Assembly: GCF_026898115.1 (NCBI RefSeq)
Contig: NZ_CP114036.1
Coordinates: 9,046,001-9,110,000 of the forward strand
Source of the DNA: Streptomyces sp. S465
GTDB lineage: Bacteria; Actinomycetota; Actinomycetes; Streptomycetales; Streptomycetaceae
Reading direction: 5' to 3'
Length of the DNA: 64,000 bases
The position numbers and the translations under genes are program-made. Shown here piece after piece: positions 8,384 to 59,900 of the stretch. Numbering within the stretch: the stretch's first letter is position 1; each line of letters starts with the position of its first letter. The notes beneath the pieces are model-generated. The model saw only the letters and a program-made list of their open reading frames with translations. It was not told where the DNA came from and searched no databases.

Positions 8384-9542
8384 GCCGCCCCCCAGGTGAC
8401 CCGCAGCTCGGCCGGGCTGAACAGCCCGAGCCCCTCGTTCATCGGCACGTCGCCGGCCAGCCGGACGTCCGGGAAACGCTCGAACAACCGCAGGCAGGCG
8501 ACCTTGATGAGCACCCGGGCGATGTGCTGGCCGGGACATTTGTGAATGCCGTGGCCGAACGCGAAGTTGCCCTCCAGCGGGCGCGCCACATCGAAGGTGT
8601 CGGGCTGCGGGAACACCTCGGGGTCGCGGTTGGCCGTCGAGTAGAGCGGGATCACGTTGTCGCCCGCACGGATGCGCACGCCCCGCACGTCGACGTCCTC
8701 GACACAGACGCGCGGCACCCCCATCTGGTTGACGGGCAGAAAACGCAGCATTTCCTCGACCGCGTTGTCGGCCAGCTCCGGGTGCGCGCGCAGCGCCGCC
8801 TGCTGCTCGGGGTGGCTGAGCAGTGCGTACAGGCAGTAGCCGACCATCTGCTGCACCGAGTCGTGGCCGGCGAACAGCAGCGTCGCGAACACGCCCGTCG
8901 CCTCGTCGTCGCTGAGCGAGATCTCGCCGTCGTCGGCCGAGGCGAGCCGGTGCAGCAGGTCCTCGCCCCGCTCGTCACGCTTTGCGCGGACCAGCCGCAG
9001 CGCGTGACCGAAGAAGTCGTCGGTCAGGGTCTTGACGCTGTCCAGGTCGGCCGAGCCGGTGATGTCGCGCATCCGTGCCTCCAGCACGGCCCCCTCCTCA
9101 GGGGTGAGCCCGTACAGCGCGTTGATGACGAGGGAGGGGAGCCGCTTGGCGTACCCGGGGATGAGGTCGGCGCCGGGTCCCGCGGCCTCGATGTCGTCCA
9201 GGCAGGCGTCGGCGGCCTCGGCGACGAAGTCCTCCCGCTTGCGCGCCGCGCGCAGCGTGAAGTCCCCCGCGATCTTCTGCCGGTAGCGGTTGTGCTCCGG
9301 CGAGTCCATCCCGGAGAACCAGCCGGGCCGCCGGTCGGGCAGCATCTCGGACGGCGCGGCCGAGCTGAACCGCGGATCGTTGGTGACCAGCTTGACGTCC
9401 TCGGCGGCGGCGACCAGCCAGTGCTTGACGCCGAACAGGTCGAACGAACCCACCGTGCCGCTCTCCAGGATGGCGCGGTGACCGTCCTGGATCGCGAATG
9501 GGCAGCGGCCGGCGGGCGGCGTTCCCTCGTGCGTATCGGTGC

Positions 9543-9546
<4 letters not shown>
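8380..9546 (-). CDS. fkbD: Cytochrome P450 FkbD (C9 oxidase)
   Basis: This 388-aa soluble bacterial class I P450 oxidises C9 of the pre-macrolide to the ketone of the FK520 tricarbonyl region. The heme-ligand segment FGHGIHKCPGQ carries Cys337. The I-helix has AGHDS near residue 228, where most P450s carry AGxxT, so the usual Thr is a Ser. ExxR is present as EMLR. Start and stop overlap fkbA and fkbM by four bases each (ATGA), giving tight translational coupling. Electron-transfer partners are not encoded in this window and must come from elsewhere. Confidence 0.94.
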
Positions 9547-28742
<19,196 letters not shown>

Positions 28743-28744
28743 GG

Positions 28745-31700
28745 CTACTCGCTTTCCACGTAACCGGTGACGCGTACGGTGAGGTCGCCCGCGGCGGCAC
28801 GCAGCGTCGCCTCCACCCGGGTGAGCAAATCGTCGACGGTGGCACGGTCGAGCAGCGCGGCATCGTGGACCACCGCGCCGGAGACGGTGCGACCGTCGTC
28901 GAAGAGGTTGATCGACAGTTCGCCGGTCATCTCGTCGACGGTCTCGGCGACGACGGGGAACGGCTCGGTGTGCATGCCGGGCAGCCGCAGTTCCGCGCTG
29001 AGCGCGCTGATGAGCTGGAACGACACGGGGGCCGGCGGCAGAGCGGGGTCCTCGGCGCGCAGCGCGGAGTAGGGCACCGCCTGGTGGGCGTGCGCGCCCA
29101 CCATCGCGGTGTGCACCCGGCGCAGCACCTCGGGGAACGACGGCGTGCCGCCGAGGTCGAGGCGCAGCGCGAGGACCTTCGCGAAGAAGCCGATGAGGTG
29201 GTCGGTCCCGGCGTACCCCCGGTCCGCGAACGGCGTCGCGACGAGCACGTCGTCGGTGTCGGCGGTCTCCGCCACGACCAGGGCGAAGGCGCCGAGCACG
29301 GTTTCGTGCAACGTCGCGTCGTGGGCGTCCGCGACCCGGCGTGCCGCCAGGACGGCGGTGTCCTCGAGCGTCCACAGGAACGCCCGCCCGGTCGGTGCCC
29401 CGCCGGGCCGGACCGCGGACAGCTCCGGCGCGGTGGCGCCCCCCAGCTGCCGGCGCCAGTAGGCCCGGTCGTTCTCCCTGGCCGCGATCACGGCCGGACT
29501 CCGTTCCCACCGGGCCACGTCCGTGTAGGACACCGGAAGGTCCGGTTGCGTCCCCGACAACTCCCGGACCAGGAGGTCGAAGGACCATCCGTCACCGGCG
29601 AGGTGGTGCAGCATCAGCAGCAGCACGTGATCCTCGGCGTCCAGCGGCAGCAGCACGGCACGCAGCAACGACCCGTCCACGAGGTCGAAGGGCCGGGTCA
29701 GCTCCCGGTGGGCGACCCGGACCGCCGCGTCGACGTCGCCGGCCGGCACCGGAACCACCTCGGCGCGCACCGGAGCGGGCGGCCGGACGACCTGTTCCCG
29801 ATCGCGGAACCCGGTCCGCAGCGGCTCGTGGCGCGCGGCGATCCGGGTCAGTGCCGCGTCGAGCGCCTCGCGGTCGAGTGGCCCGCGCAGCCGGAACCCG
29901 TACGGGGCGACCGTGTAGGAGGGCGCGGCGAGCAGCGAGCCGTGCGAGTGCAGCATCTGTTCCTGTGCCGCGGTGAGGGGGGCCGGCCCGTTCTCCGCGG
30001 AGGGCGGGATCGGGGGCAGGGCGGCCGGGCCGGCCTCGTCCGCCGCACGGGCGAGCGCGGCGGGCGTCCGCCCGTCGAAGAGCGTACGCAGCGGGACATC
30101 GGCACCCAGTTCGGCGCGGATGCGGGAGACGACGCGGGTGGCGAGCAGGGAGTGCCCGCCGAGCGTGAAGAAGTCGTCGTCGGCACCGACCCGCGGGACG
30201 TCGAGCACCTCCTGGAAGATCCGGCACACCGTCCGCTCGGCATCGGTGCGGGGCGTAACCGTCCCGGTCGACGCCGGGCCCGGCTCCGGGTCGGGCAGCG
30301 CGCGCCGGTCCACCTTGCCGCTCGTGGTCCTCGGCAGTCGCTCCACCAGGACGACGGCGGAGGGCACGAGTGCGGCGGGCAGCCGGGCGGCCAGTCCCGC
30401 GCGCAGCGACGCGGCGAAGTCGTCGCCGTGCCGGCCGGCCACCGGTACGACGTACGCGGCCAGGAACTTCTCGCCCCGCCGGTCCTCGCGCACGGACACG
30501 GCGGCCTGCGTGACGCGGGCGTCCTCGGCGAGCAGGCTCTCGATCTCACCCGGTTCGACCCGGATGCCGCGGATCTTGACCTGGTCATCGATCCGGCCGA
30601 GGAATTCCAGGTCGCCGTCGGGCGCGCGGCGGGCCAGGTCGCCGGTGAGGTACATGCGCTCCTCGCCGACCGCGCCGCCCGGCACCCAGCGCTCGGCGGT
30701 CAGTTCGGGACGGGCCAGGTACCCGCGGGCGAGGCCGACGCCGGCGACGCAGAGCTGTCCCGGCATACCGTCCGGAACCGGCCGCATCGCCTCGTCGAGC
30801 AGATGGATGCGGGTGTTGTCGATCGGCGGGCCGATCGGTGCGGTGGCGGGCCACGCGTCGGGGTCGGCGGGCAGCGTGTACCCGGTGATGAGCTGGCTTT
30901 CGGCCGGGCCGTAGTGGTTGTGCACGCGCAGGTGGGGCCGGTGCCGGCACAGCTCGCGCAACCGCGTGTCGAGGATCAGCGCCTCGCCGCCCTGGCACAG
31001 GTGCCGCAGGGCGGCGAGCTGGTCGCTGTGCGGATCGACGTGCTCGATCAGCGCGCGCAGTACGGCCGTCGGCGCGTAGATCCGGGTAATCGCCTGTTCG
31101 TCCATCCACCGGGCGAGTCCCGGCGGGTCGAACCGCACCTCGTCCGGCGGGATGACGAGCGTGCCGCCCAGCAGCGCGGAAAAGATCTCCTGCACCGAGT
31201 AGTCGAACGTGGGCGTCACGAACTGGACGGTGCGGCTGGCCGGCTCGCGGCCCATCGTGCGCTCCTGCCAGAGCAGCAGGTTGACGGCGCTGACGCCCGG
31301 CATGAGCACGGCCTTCGGCCTGCCGGTCGACCCGGACGTGTAGATCGCGTAGGCGAGGCTGTCCCGGTCCAGCTCGACGTCCGGCGCCGTGTCGTCCGGC
31401 TGCCGGTCCAGCTCCGGGTCGTCCAACGCCACCACGTGCGGCACATCGGGGAACCGGGAACGGTAGCCCTCGTGCGCCACCACCGTGGTCAGCTGCGCGT
31501 CGGCCAGCACGAACGCCGTGCGCTCCGGCGGATGTTCGGGGTCGAGCGGTACGTAAGCGGCGCCCGCCTTGAGGATCCCCACGATGCCGACGATCAGGTC
31601 GGCGCCGCGATCGGCGCAGATCCCGACCAGGTCGCCGGTGGCGGTGCCGTGCGCGCGGAGCAGGTGCGCGAGGCGGTTCGCCCGCCGGTCCAGCTGCGCG

Positions 31701-33232
31701 TAGGTGAGGGAGGTGTGCGGGTCGGTGACGGCCACGGCGCCGGGGGTGCGTGCGGCGTACCGGGCCAGCAGGCCCGGCAGCGTGTCGACGGGCAGGTCCC
31801 GCGCCGTGTCGTTCGAGGGCACCACGGGCGCTGCCGCCGTCGCGTCGCCGGCCGGCAGCGGCGACAGCCGTACGTCCGGGTCGGCGGTGACCGCCTGAAG
31901 CACCGCCGTGAACTCCTCCAGCAATCCCGTGATCCGTGGCTCGTCGAACAGCGCACGGCTGTAGAGCAGTTCGCCGGTCAGAGCGCCACCCGGCTCCTCG
32001 TACACATGGAATTCGAGGTCGAAGCGGGTGAACCAGCGGCCGGTGCGGAACGGTTCGGCCGCGATGCCGGGCAGCGCGGCCGTCGCCGCGTCGCGCCGCA
32101 GCACCTGCAACAGCACCTGGACGACCGGGTTGACCGACAGGTCGCGTTCCGGTGCGACGAGTTCGATGACGTTCTCGAACGGCAGGTCGGCGTGGGCGAA
32201 CGCGTCCGTGGTCGTGGCCCGGCAGCGGTCGAGGAGTTCCCGGAACGACGGATCGCCCGAGAGGTCGCCGCGCAGCGCGAGCGTGTTGACGAACATGCCG
32301 ATCAGGCCCTCGTACGCCGCCCGCGTACGGTTCGCCACGGGCGTGCCGACCAGCACGTCCCGCGTGCCCGCCTGCCGGGCGAGGACCGCTTGGAAGGCCG
32401 CCAGCAGGGTCATGAACACGGACGCCCCGGAGTCGCGCGCGAGCGTGAGGACCGCGGTGGCCAGCGCGGCCGGCGGCCGCCACTCGGCCATGCCCGCGTC
32501 CGCGTCGGCGACCGGCGGGCGGGGACGGTCGGTGGGGAGGGCGAGCCGCGCCGGGGCGCCCCGGAGCTGCTCGCGCCAGTAGGCGAGACGCCTGTCCAGT
32601 CCGGCGCCGGTGAGTTCGCGCCGTTCCCAGGCGGCGAAGTCGGCGTACTGCACCGGCAACGGCGGCAGTTCGGCAGGGCGGGAGGTGTCGCGCAGCGCCG
32701 TGTAGTGGGCGGCGAGTTCGTGTTGGAGGAGCCCGAACGACCAGCCGTCGCCGGCGACATGGTGCACGGTCACCGCGAGGACGTGGTCGTCGTCACCGAG
32801 GCGGATCAGCAGGGCCCTGATCACCGGTCCGGTGGCGAGGTCGAACGGCGCGGCGATCTCGTCGCGGACGAGCCGGGCGGCGTCCTCGTCGCTGCCCGCC
32901 CGCGCGTGGCGCAGGATGTGTTCCGGGGCGGGGAGCACCCGCTGGAGGGGTTCGCCGTCGGCGGTGTCGAAAACCGTCCGCAACGCCTCGTGGCGCGCGA
33001 CGACGAGCGCCAGCGCACGCTCCAGGGCCGGCGCGTCCAAAAGACCGCGCAGGCGTTGCACAAGCGGCAGATTATAGGCGTTGCTGTCCGGGTCCAATTG
33101 CTGGAGAAACCAGATCCGCCGCTGTGCGAAGGACGAAAGGACCGGGCCGCCGCGCTGTGCGGTGACGCTCTTCTTTCTCTTCGCGGATCCGCCGAGGCGC
33201 AGCGTCGCGGGCCTTTTACCGGGTATTGTCAC
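28745..33232 (-). CDS. fkbP: Pipecolate-incorporating NRPS FkbP (C-A-PCP-C)
   Basis: The 1495-aa synthetase activates L-pipecolate, couples it to the polyketide acid held on FkbA, and closes the macrolactone. An N-terminal condensation domain carries HHVAGDG (His157-Asp162). An adenylation domain has YTSGSTGRPKA from Tyr631 and a late PRTTSGKVDRR with the catalytic Lys. The PCP has LGGHSL with Ser1028. A second condensation-type domain (HHLAGDG, His1209) ends the protein in the place of a thioesterase, fitting its role as the cyclising domain. GTG 33232 overlaps the fkbO stop (GTGA), and the TAG at 28747-28745 ends two bases before fkbA. Pipecolate comes from lysine via FkbL, whose gene would lie beyond fkbC outside the window. 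Confidence 0.94.
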   Translation of the reverse strand: MTIPGKRPATLRLGGSAKRKKSVTAQRGGPVLSSFAQRRIWFLQQLDPDSNAYNLPLVQRLRGLLDAPALERALALVVARHEALRTVFDTADGEPLQRVLPAPEHILRHARAGSDEDAARLVRDEIAAPFDLATGPVIRALLIRLGDDDHVLAVTVHHVAGDGWSFGLLQHELAAHYTALRDTSRPAELPPLPVQYADFAAWERRELTGAGLDRRLAYWREQLRGAPARLALPTDRPRPPVADADAGMAEWRPPAALATAVLTLARDSGASVFMTLLAAFQAVLARQAGTRDVLVGTPVANRTRAAYEGLIGMFVNTLALRGDLSGDPSFRELLDRCRATTTDAFAHADLPFENVIELVAPERDLSVNPVVQVLLQVLRRDAATAALPGIAAEPFRTGRWFTRFDLEFHVYEEPGGALTGELLYSRALFDEPRITGLLEEFTAVLQAVTADPDVRLSPLPAGDATAAAPVVPSNDTARDLPVDTLPGLLARYAARTPGAVAVTDPHTSLTYAQLDRRANRLAHLLRAHGTATGDLVGICADRGADLIVGIVGILKAGAAYVPLDPEHPPERTAFVLADAQLTTVVAHEGYRSRFPDVPHVVALDDPELDRQPDDTAPDVELDRDSLAYAIYTSGSTGRPKAVLMPGVSAVNLLLWQERTMGREPASRTVQFVTPTFDYSVQEIFSALLGGTLVIPPDEVRFDPPGLARWMDEQAITRIYAPTAVLRALIEHVDPHSDQLAALRHLCQGGEALILDTRLRELCRHRPHLRVHNHYGPAESQLITGYTLPADPDAWPATAPIGPPIDNTRIHLLDEAMRPVPDGMPGQLCVAGVGLARGYLARPELTAERWVPGGAVGEERMYLTGDLARRAPDGDLEFLGRIDDQVKIRGIRVEPGEIESLLAEDARVTQAAVSVREDRRGEKFLAAYVVPVAGRHGDDFAASLRAGLAARLPAALVPSAVVLVERLPRTTSGKVDRRALPDPEPGPASTGTVTPRTDAERTVCRIFQEVLDVPRVGADDDFFTLGGHSLLATRVVSRIRAELGADVPLRTLFDGRTPAALARAADEAGPAALPPIPPSAENGPAPLTAAQEQMLHSHGSLLAAPSYTVAPYGFRLRGPLDREALDAALTRIAARHEPLRTGFRDREQVVRPPAPVRAEVVPVPAGDVDAAVRVAHRELTRPFDLVDGSLLRAVLLPLDAEDHVLLLMLHHLAGDGWSFDLLVRELSGTQPDLPVSYTDVARWERSPAVIAARENDRAYWRRQLGGATAPELSAVRPGGAPTGRAFLWTLEDTAVLAARRVADAHDATLHETVLGAFALVVAETADTDDVLVATPFADRGYAGTDHLIGFFAKVLALRLDLGGTPSFPEVLRRVHTAMVGAHAHQAVPYSALRAEDPALPPAPVSFQLISALSAELRLPGMHTEPFPVVAETVDEMTGELSINLFDDGRTVSGAVVHDAALLDRATVDDLLTRVEATLRAAAGDLTVRVTGYVESE

Positions 33233-34263
33233 GCCACCATGCCTTCGATTTCGACGAGCAGGTCCTCGCGGGCTATGTCGGTGTGCAGAAGGGCGACGGC
33301 CGCGGTGCTCGACAGGCGTGCGGCGCAGACCCGGCGGACCGTGTCGAGATCCTCGCGGCGGCGGACGTAGACCTTGAGGTGGTCGACGTCGGCGAGGACG
33401 TGCCCCCGCTGGACGCCGTGGCGCCGCAGGTTCTCCGCGCCGATGACCCGGGCCATGTTGTCGAGGGCGACCTCGCACTGGCCGGTCACATCACCGTGGT
33501 GCACCGTTCGGTGTCCGAGGATGCCAGCCGTCGCCGAGATGAACAGCCGGCCCCCCTCCGGCGGGCCCAGCCAGGTGGCCCGTGCGAAGACCGGGGGCCG
33601 CGGACCGTACGTCGTCGGGTAGTGGTGGGCCGTGAGGACGGCGGGGTTCTCGATATTGATCCGGACTCCGCCCCGGGCGGCGAGGAACACGCAGGTGATG
33701 CCGCCCCCGTGGGCGCCGATACCGGTGGCCGCGGGCATGGTGGCCGGGTCGATCCCGCCCTCGTCGAGCGCCTGGGCGCGGCCCACGCAGAAGTCCCGGT
33801 ACACCTCCAGCCCGTCCGCGTTCGTCGTGTTGATGCCGCTGACGTAGTTCCAGGTCCGGGCGAGCAGGGGATACCCCAGCGACCGGGTGAGCGCGAACAC
33901 GTTCGTGTAGAGGGTCGCGGTGGCATCGGCGTACCTGCCGCTCTCGCCGGTGCGCACGACACCGAACAGGTACGCGTCGGTGCGGGCCCAGGCGATGCCG
34001 TTGTCCATGCCGGACTCGACGGGGCGCTGTGCGTGCCAGACCTCGGTGAACGCCTCGTCGTCGCGGGTCGTGGTGTGCACGGCGGTCCGGGGGGCACCGT
34101 CCACCAGCGACACGTCGGTGTGGCCGGTGCCGTGCTCGATCAGGCCGAGCACCGTCTCGTCACCGTCGAGGTCCGGTGATCCGGTCTTCTCGAAGCGGCA
34201 ATACGGCGCCGTGACAGATATGGACAACGCCTCCACCCTTCCCTGGCGTCCGGCATCGGTCAT
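33229..34263 (-). CDS. fkbO: Chorismatase FkbO
   Basis: The 344-aa chorismatase hydrolyses chorismate to pyruvate and a 4,5-dihydroxycyclohexadiene carboxylic acid, the starter unit for FK520. It has the family length, a central GIGAHGGGITCVFLAARGG segment (about residues 183-201), and near the C terminus Glu338, the position reported as catalytic in this family. It is the first gene of the fkbO-P-A-D-M operon and is divergent from fkbB, which encodes the module that uses its product. The ATG at 34263 gives the expected N terminus, though its ribosome binding site is weak. The stop overlaps the fkbP start. Confidence 0.95.
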   Translation of the reverse strand: MTDAGRQGRVEALSISVTAPYCRFEKTGSPDLDGDETVLGLIEHGTGHTDVSLVDGAPRTAVHTTTRDDEAFTEVWHAQRPVESGMDNGIAWARTDAYLFGVVRTGESGRYADATATLYTNVFALTRSLGYPLLARTWNYVSGINTTNADGLEVYRDFCVGRAQALDEGGIDPATMPAATGIGAHGGGITCVFLAARGGVRINIENPAVLTAHHYPTTYGPRPPVFARATWLGPPEGGRLFISATAGILGHRTVHHGDVTGQCEVALDNMARVIGAENLRRHGVQRGHVLADVDHLKVYVRRREDLDTVRRVCAARLSSTAAVALLHTDIAREDLLVEIEGMVA

Positions 34264-34443
34264 CAGGAAGGCAATTACGCACGGCGGTATGCGTGCAACC
34301 CCCTAGATGAGCGTCCGGGGAGGCCGGCCACGGTAGGGGGATCTTCAGGGGGTGGCGGTCCGGAAAACGCTGCTAGCGTCGCCGGCGTCTACTCGTGGCC
34401 GGTTCCGTGCTGTTGTGCGGTTGGTCGAGAGAAAGGTGTTTCC
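34264..34443. promoter_or_regulatory. Divergent fkbO/fkbB promoter region with possible LAL boxes
   Basis: The 180-bp gap separates the two main biosynthetic operons. CTAGGGGGTT on the minus strand (34306-34297) and GTAGGGGGAT on the plus strand (34333-34342) share the core TAGGGGG. The latter extends to an imperfect palindrome, GTAGGGGGATCTTCAG (34333-34348), which resembles the CTVGGGAWWTCCCBAG box of the LAL regulator PimM at 11 of 16 positions. A TAGCGT at 34374-34379 would serve as -10 for fkbB, placing the box across the -35 region. Purine-rich AGAGAAAGG at 34429-34437 is the likely fkbB ribosome binding site. Binding by FkbN is inferred. Confidence 0.45.
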
Positions 34444-56985
<22,542 letters not shown>

Positions 56986-56989
56986 GGCG

Positions 56990-59900
56990 ATGGCCGAGAA
57001 CGACCTGATCGAGGCGCTGCGGACGTCGGTCAAGGACAACGCGCAGCTCCGCCGGGAGAACACCGCGCTGCGCGCCGCGGCGAACGAGCCGCTCGCCGTC
57101 GTCGGCATGGCCTGCCGGCTGCCGGGCGGCGTCACCTCACCGGAAGAGCTGTGGCAGCTCGTCGCGGACGGCCGCGACGCGATCGGCGACTTCCCCACCG
57201 ACCGCGGCTGGGACGTGGCCGCGCTGCACGCCGCCGCCGAGTCCGCCACCGGGCGGGCCGGCGCACTCGCGGGCGCCGCCGACTTCGATGCCGCGTTCTT
57301 CGGCATCAGCCCGCGCGAGGCCACCGCACTCGACCCGCAGCAGCGGATCCTCCTCGAAATCGCCTGGGAGGCGCTCGAACACGCCGGCATCGTGCCGGAC
57401 ACCCTGCGCGGCAGCGACACCGGCGTCTTCGTCGGCGGCTTCTACTACGGCTACGGCACGGGCGCGGACCTGGGCGGGTTCGGCGCCTACAGCACACAGC
57501 CCGCGGTGCTCGCCGGACGGCTGTCGTACTTCTTCGGCATGGAGGGTCCGGCCGTCACGGTCGACACGGCGTGTTCGTCATCGCTGGTCGCGCTGCACCA
57601 GGCCGGACAGGCGCTGCGCACCGGGGAGTGCTCGCTGGCGCTGGTCGGCGGTGTCACGGTGATGGCATCACCACAGACCTTCGTGGAGTTCTCCCGACAG
57701 GGCGGCGTCGCGCCGGACGGACGGTGCAAGGCGTTCGCCGACGCGGCGGACGGCACCGGTTTCGCCGAGGGGGCCGGCGTCCTCGTCGTCGAAAAGCTCT
57801 CCGACGCCGAGCGCAACGGACACACCGTCCTCGCGGTCGTCCGCTCCTCCGCCGTCAACCAGGACGGCGCCTCCAACGGCATCTCCGCCCCCAACGGCCC
57901 CTCCCAGCAGCGCGTCATCCGCCAGGCCCTCGACAAGGCGGGGCTCGCCCCCGCCGATGTGGACGTGGTGGAGGCGCACGGGACGGGGACGACGCTGGGC
58001 GATCCCATCGAGGCGCACGCGATCCTGGCGACGTACGGGCAGGAGCGTGAGGTTCCGCTGCTGCTGGGTTCGTTGAAGTCGAACATCGGTCATGCGCAGG
58101 CGGCGGCGGGTGTCGCCGGTGTCATCAAGATGGTCATGGCGATGCGGTATGGCATCGCGCCGAAGACGCTGCACGTGCACGAGCCGTCGTCGCATGTGGA
58201 CTGGACCGAGGGCGCGGTGGAACTGCTCACCGACGCGCGGGCGTGGCCCGACGCGGGACGCCCGCGCCGGGCCGGTGTCTCCGCTTTCGGGGTGAGCGGT
58301 ACGAACGCGCACGTGATCCTTGAGGGTGTTCCCGGGCCGTCGCGTGTGGAGTCGGTTGGTGACGGGTTGGTGCCGTTGCCGGTGTCGGCTCGTGGTGAGG
58401 TGAGTCTGCGGGGGCAGGTGGAGCGGCTGGAGGGGTATCTGCGCGGGGGTGGTGTGGATGTGGCCGCGGTCGCGCAGGGGCTGGTGCGTGAGCGTGCTGT
58501 CTTCGGTCACCGTGCGGTGCTGCTGGGCGATGCCCGGGTGACGGGCGTGGCGGTGGACCAGCCGCGCACGGTGTTCGTCTTCCCCGGCCAGGGTGCCCAG
58601 TGGGTGGGCATGGGTGTGGAGTTGATGGACCGTTCTGCGGTGTTCGCGGCGCGTATGGAGGAGTGTGCGCGGGCGTTGTTGCCGCACACGGGCTGGGATG
58701 TGCGGGAGATGTTGTCGCGGCCGGATGTGGCGGAGCGGGTGGAGGTGGTCCAGCCGGCCAGCTGGGCGGTCGCGGTGAGCCTGGCCGCACTGTGGCAGGC
58801 GCATGGGGTCGTACCGGATGCGGTGGTCGGACACTCTCAGGGCGAGATCGCGGCGGCGTGTGTGGCCGGGGCCCTCAGCCTTGAGGACGCGGCCCGTGTG
58901 GTGGCGTTGCGCAGTCGGGTGATCGCGGCGCGGCTGGCCGGGCGGGGGGCGATGGCTTCGGTGGCGTTGCCGGCCGGTGAGGTGGGTCTGGTCGAGGGTG
59001 TGTGGATCGCGGCGCGTAACGGCCCGTCTTCGACGGTGGTGGCGGGGGAGCCGTCGGCGGTGGAGGAGGTGGTGGCGCGGTACGAGGCCGAAGGCGTGCG
59101 GGTACGTCGTATCGCGGTCGACTACGCCTCCCACACACCCCACGTGGAAGCCATCGAAGACGAGTTGGCCGAGGTGCTGGAGGGGATTTCCGGTGGGGCC
59201 GGGTCGGTGGCCTGGTGGTCCACGGTGGACAGCGCCTGGGTGACGGAGCCGGTGGATGAGGGGTACTGGTACCGGAATCTGCGTCGTCCGGTGGCGCTGG
59301 ATGCGGCGGTGGCGGAGCTGGACGGGTCGGTGTTCGTGGAGTGCAGTGCCCATCCGGTGCTGCTGCCGGCGATGGAGCAGGCTCACACGGTGGCGTCGTT
59401 GCGTACTGGTGACGGCGGTTGGGAGCGGTGGCTGACGGCGTTGGCGCAGGCGTGGACCCTGGGCGCGGGGGTGGACTGGGGCACGGTGGTCGAACCGGTG
59501 CCGGGACGGCTGCTGGATCTGCCCACCTACGCGTTCGAGCACAGGCGGTACTGGCTGGAGGCGGCCGGTGCCACGGATCTGTCCGCGGCCGGGCTGACGG
59601 GGGCGGCGCATCCGATGCTGGCCGCGGTCACGGCACTGCCCGCCGACGATGGTGGTGGTGTTGTTCTCACCGGCCGGATCTCGTTGCGTACGCATCCCTG
59701 GCTGGCTGATCACGCGGTGCGGGGCACGGTCCTGCTGCCGGGCACGGCGTTTGTGGAGCTGGTCATCCGGGCCGGTGACGAGACCGGTTGCGGGGTAGTG
59801 GACGAGCTGGTCATCGAGACCCCGCTCGTGGTGCCGGTGACCGGTGCGGTGGATGTGTCGGTGACGGTGGAAGGGGCCGATGAGGCCGGTCGGCGGCCGG

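Noticed and set aside
28743..29588. Extension of fkbA upstream of 28742
   Set aside because: This part runs through the well-defined 3' end of fkbP in another frame. The docking helix starts at the ATG 28742.
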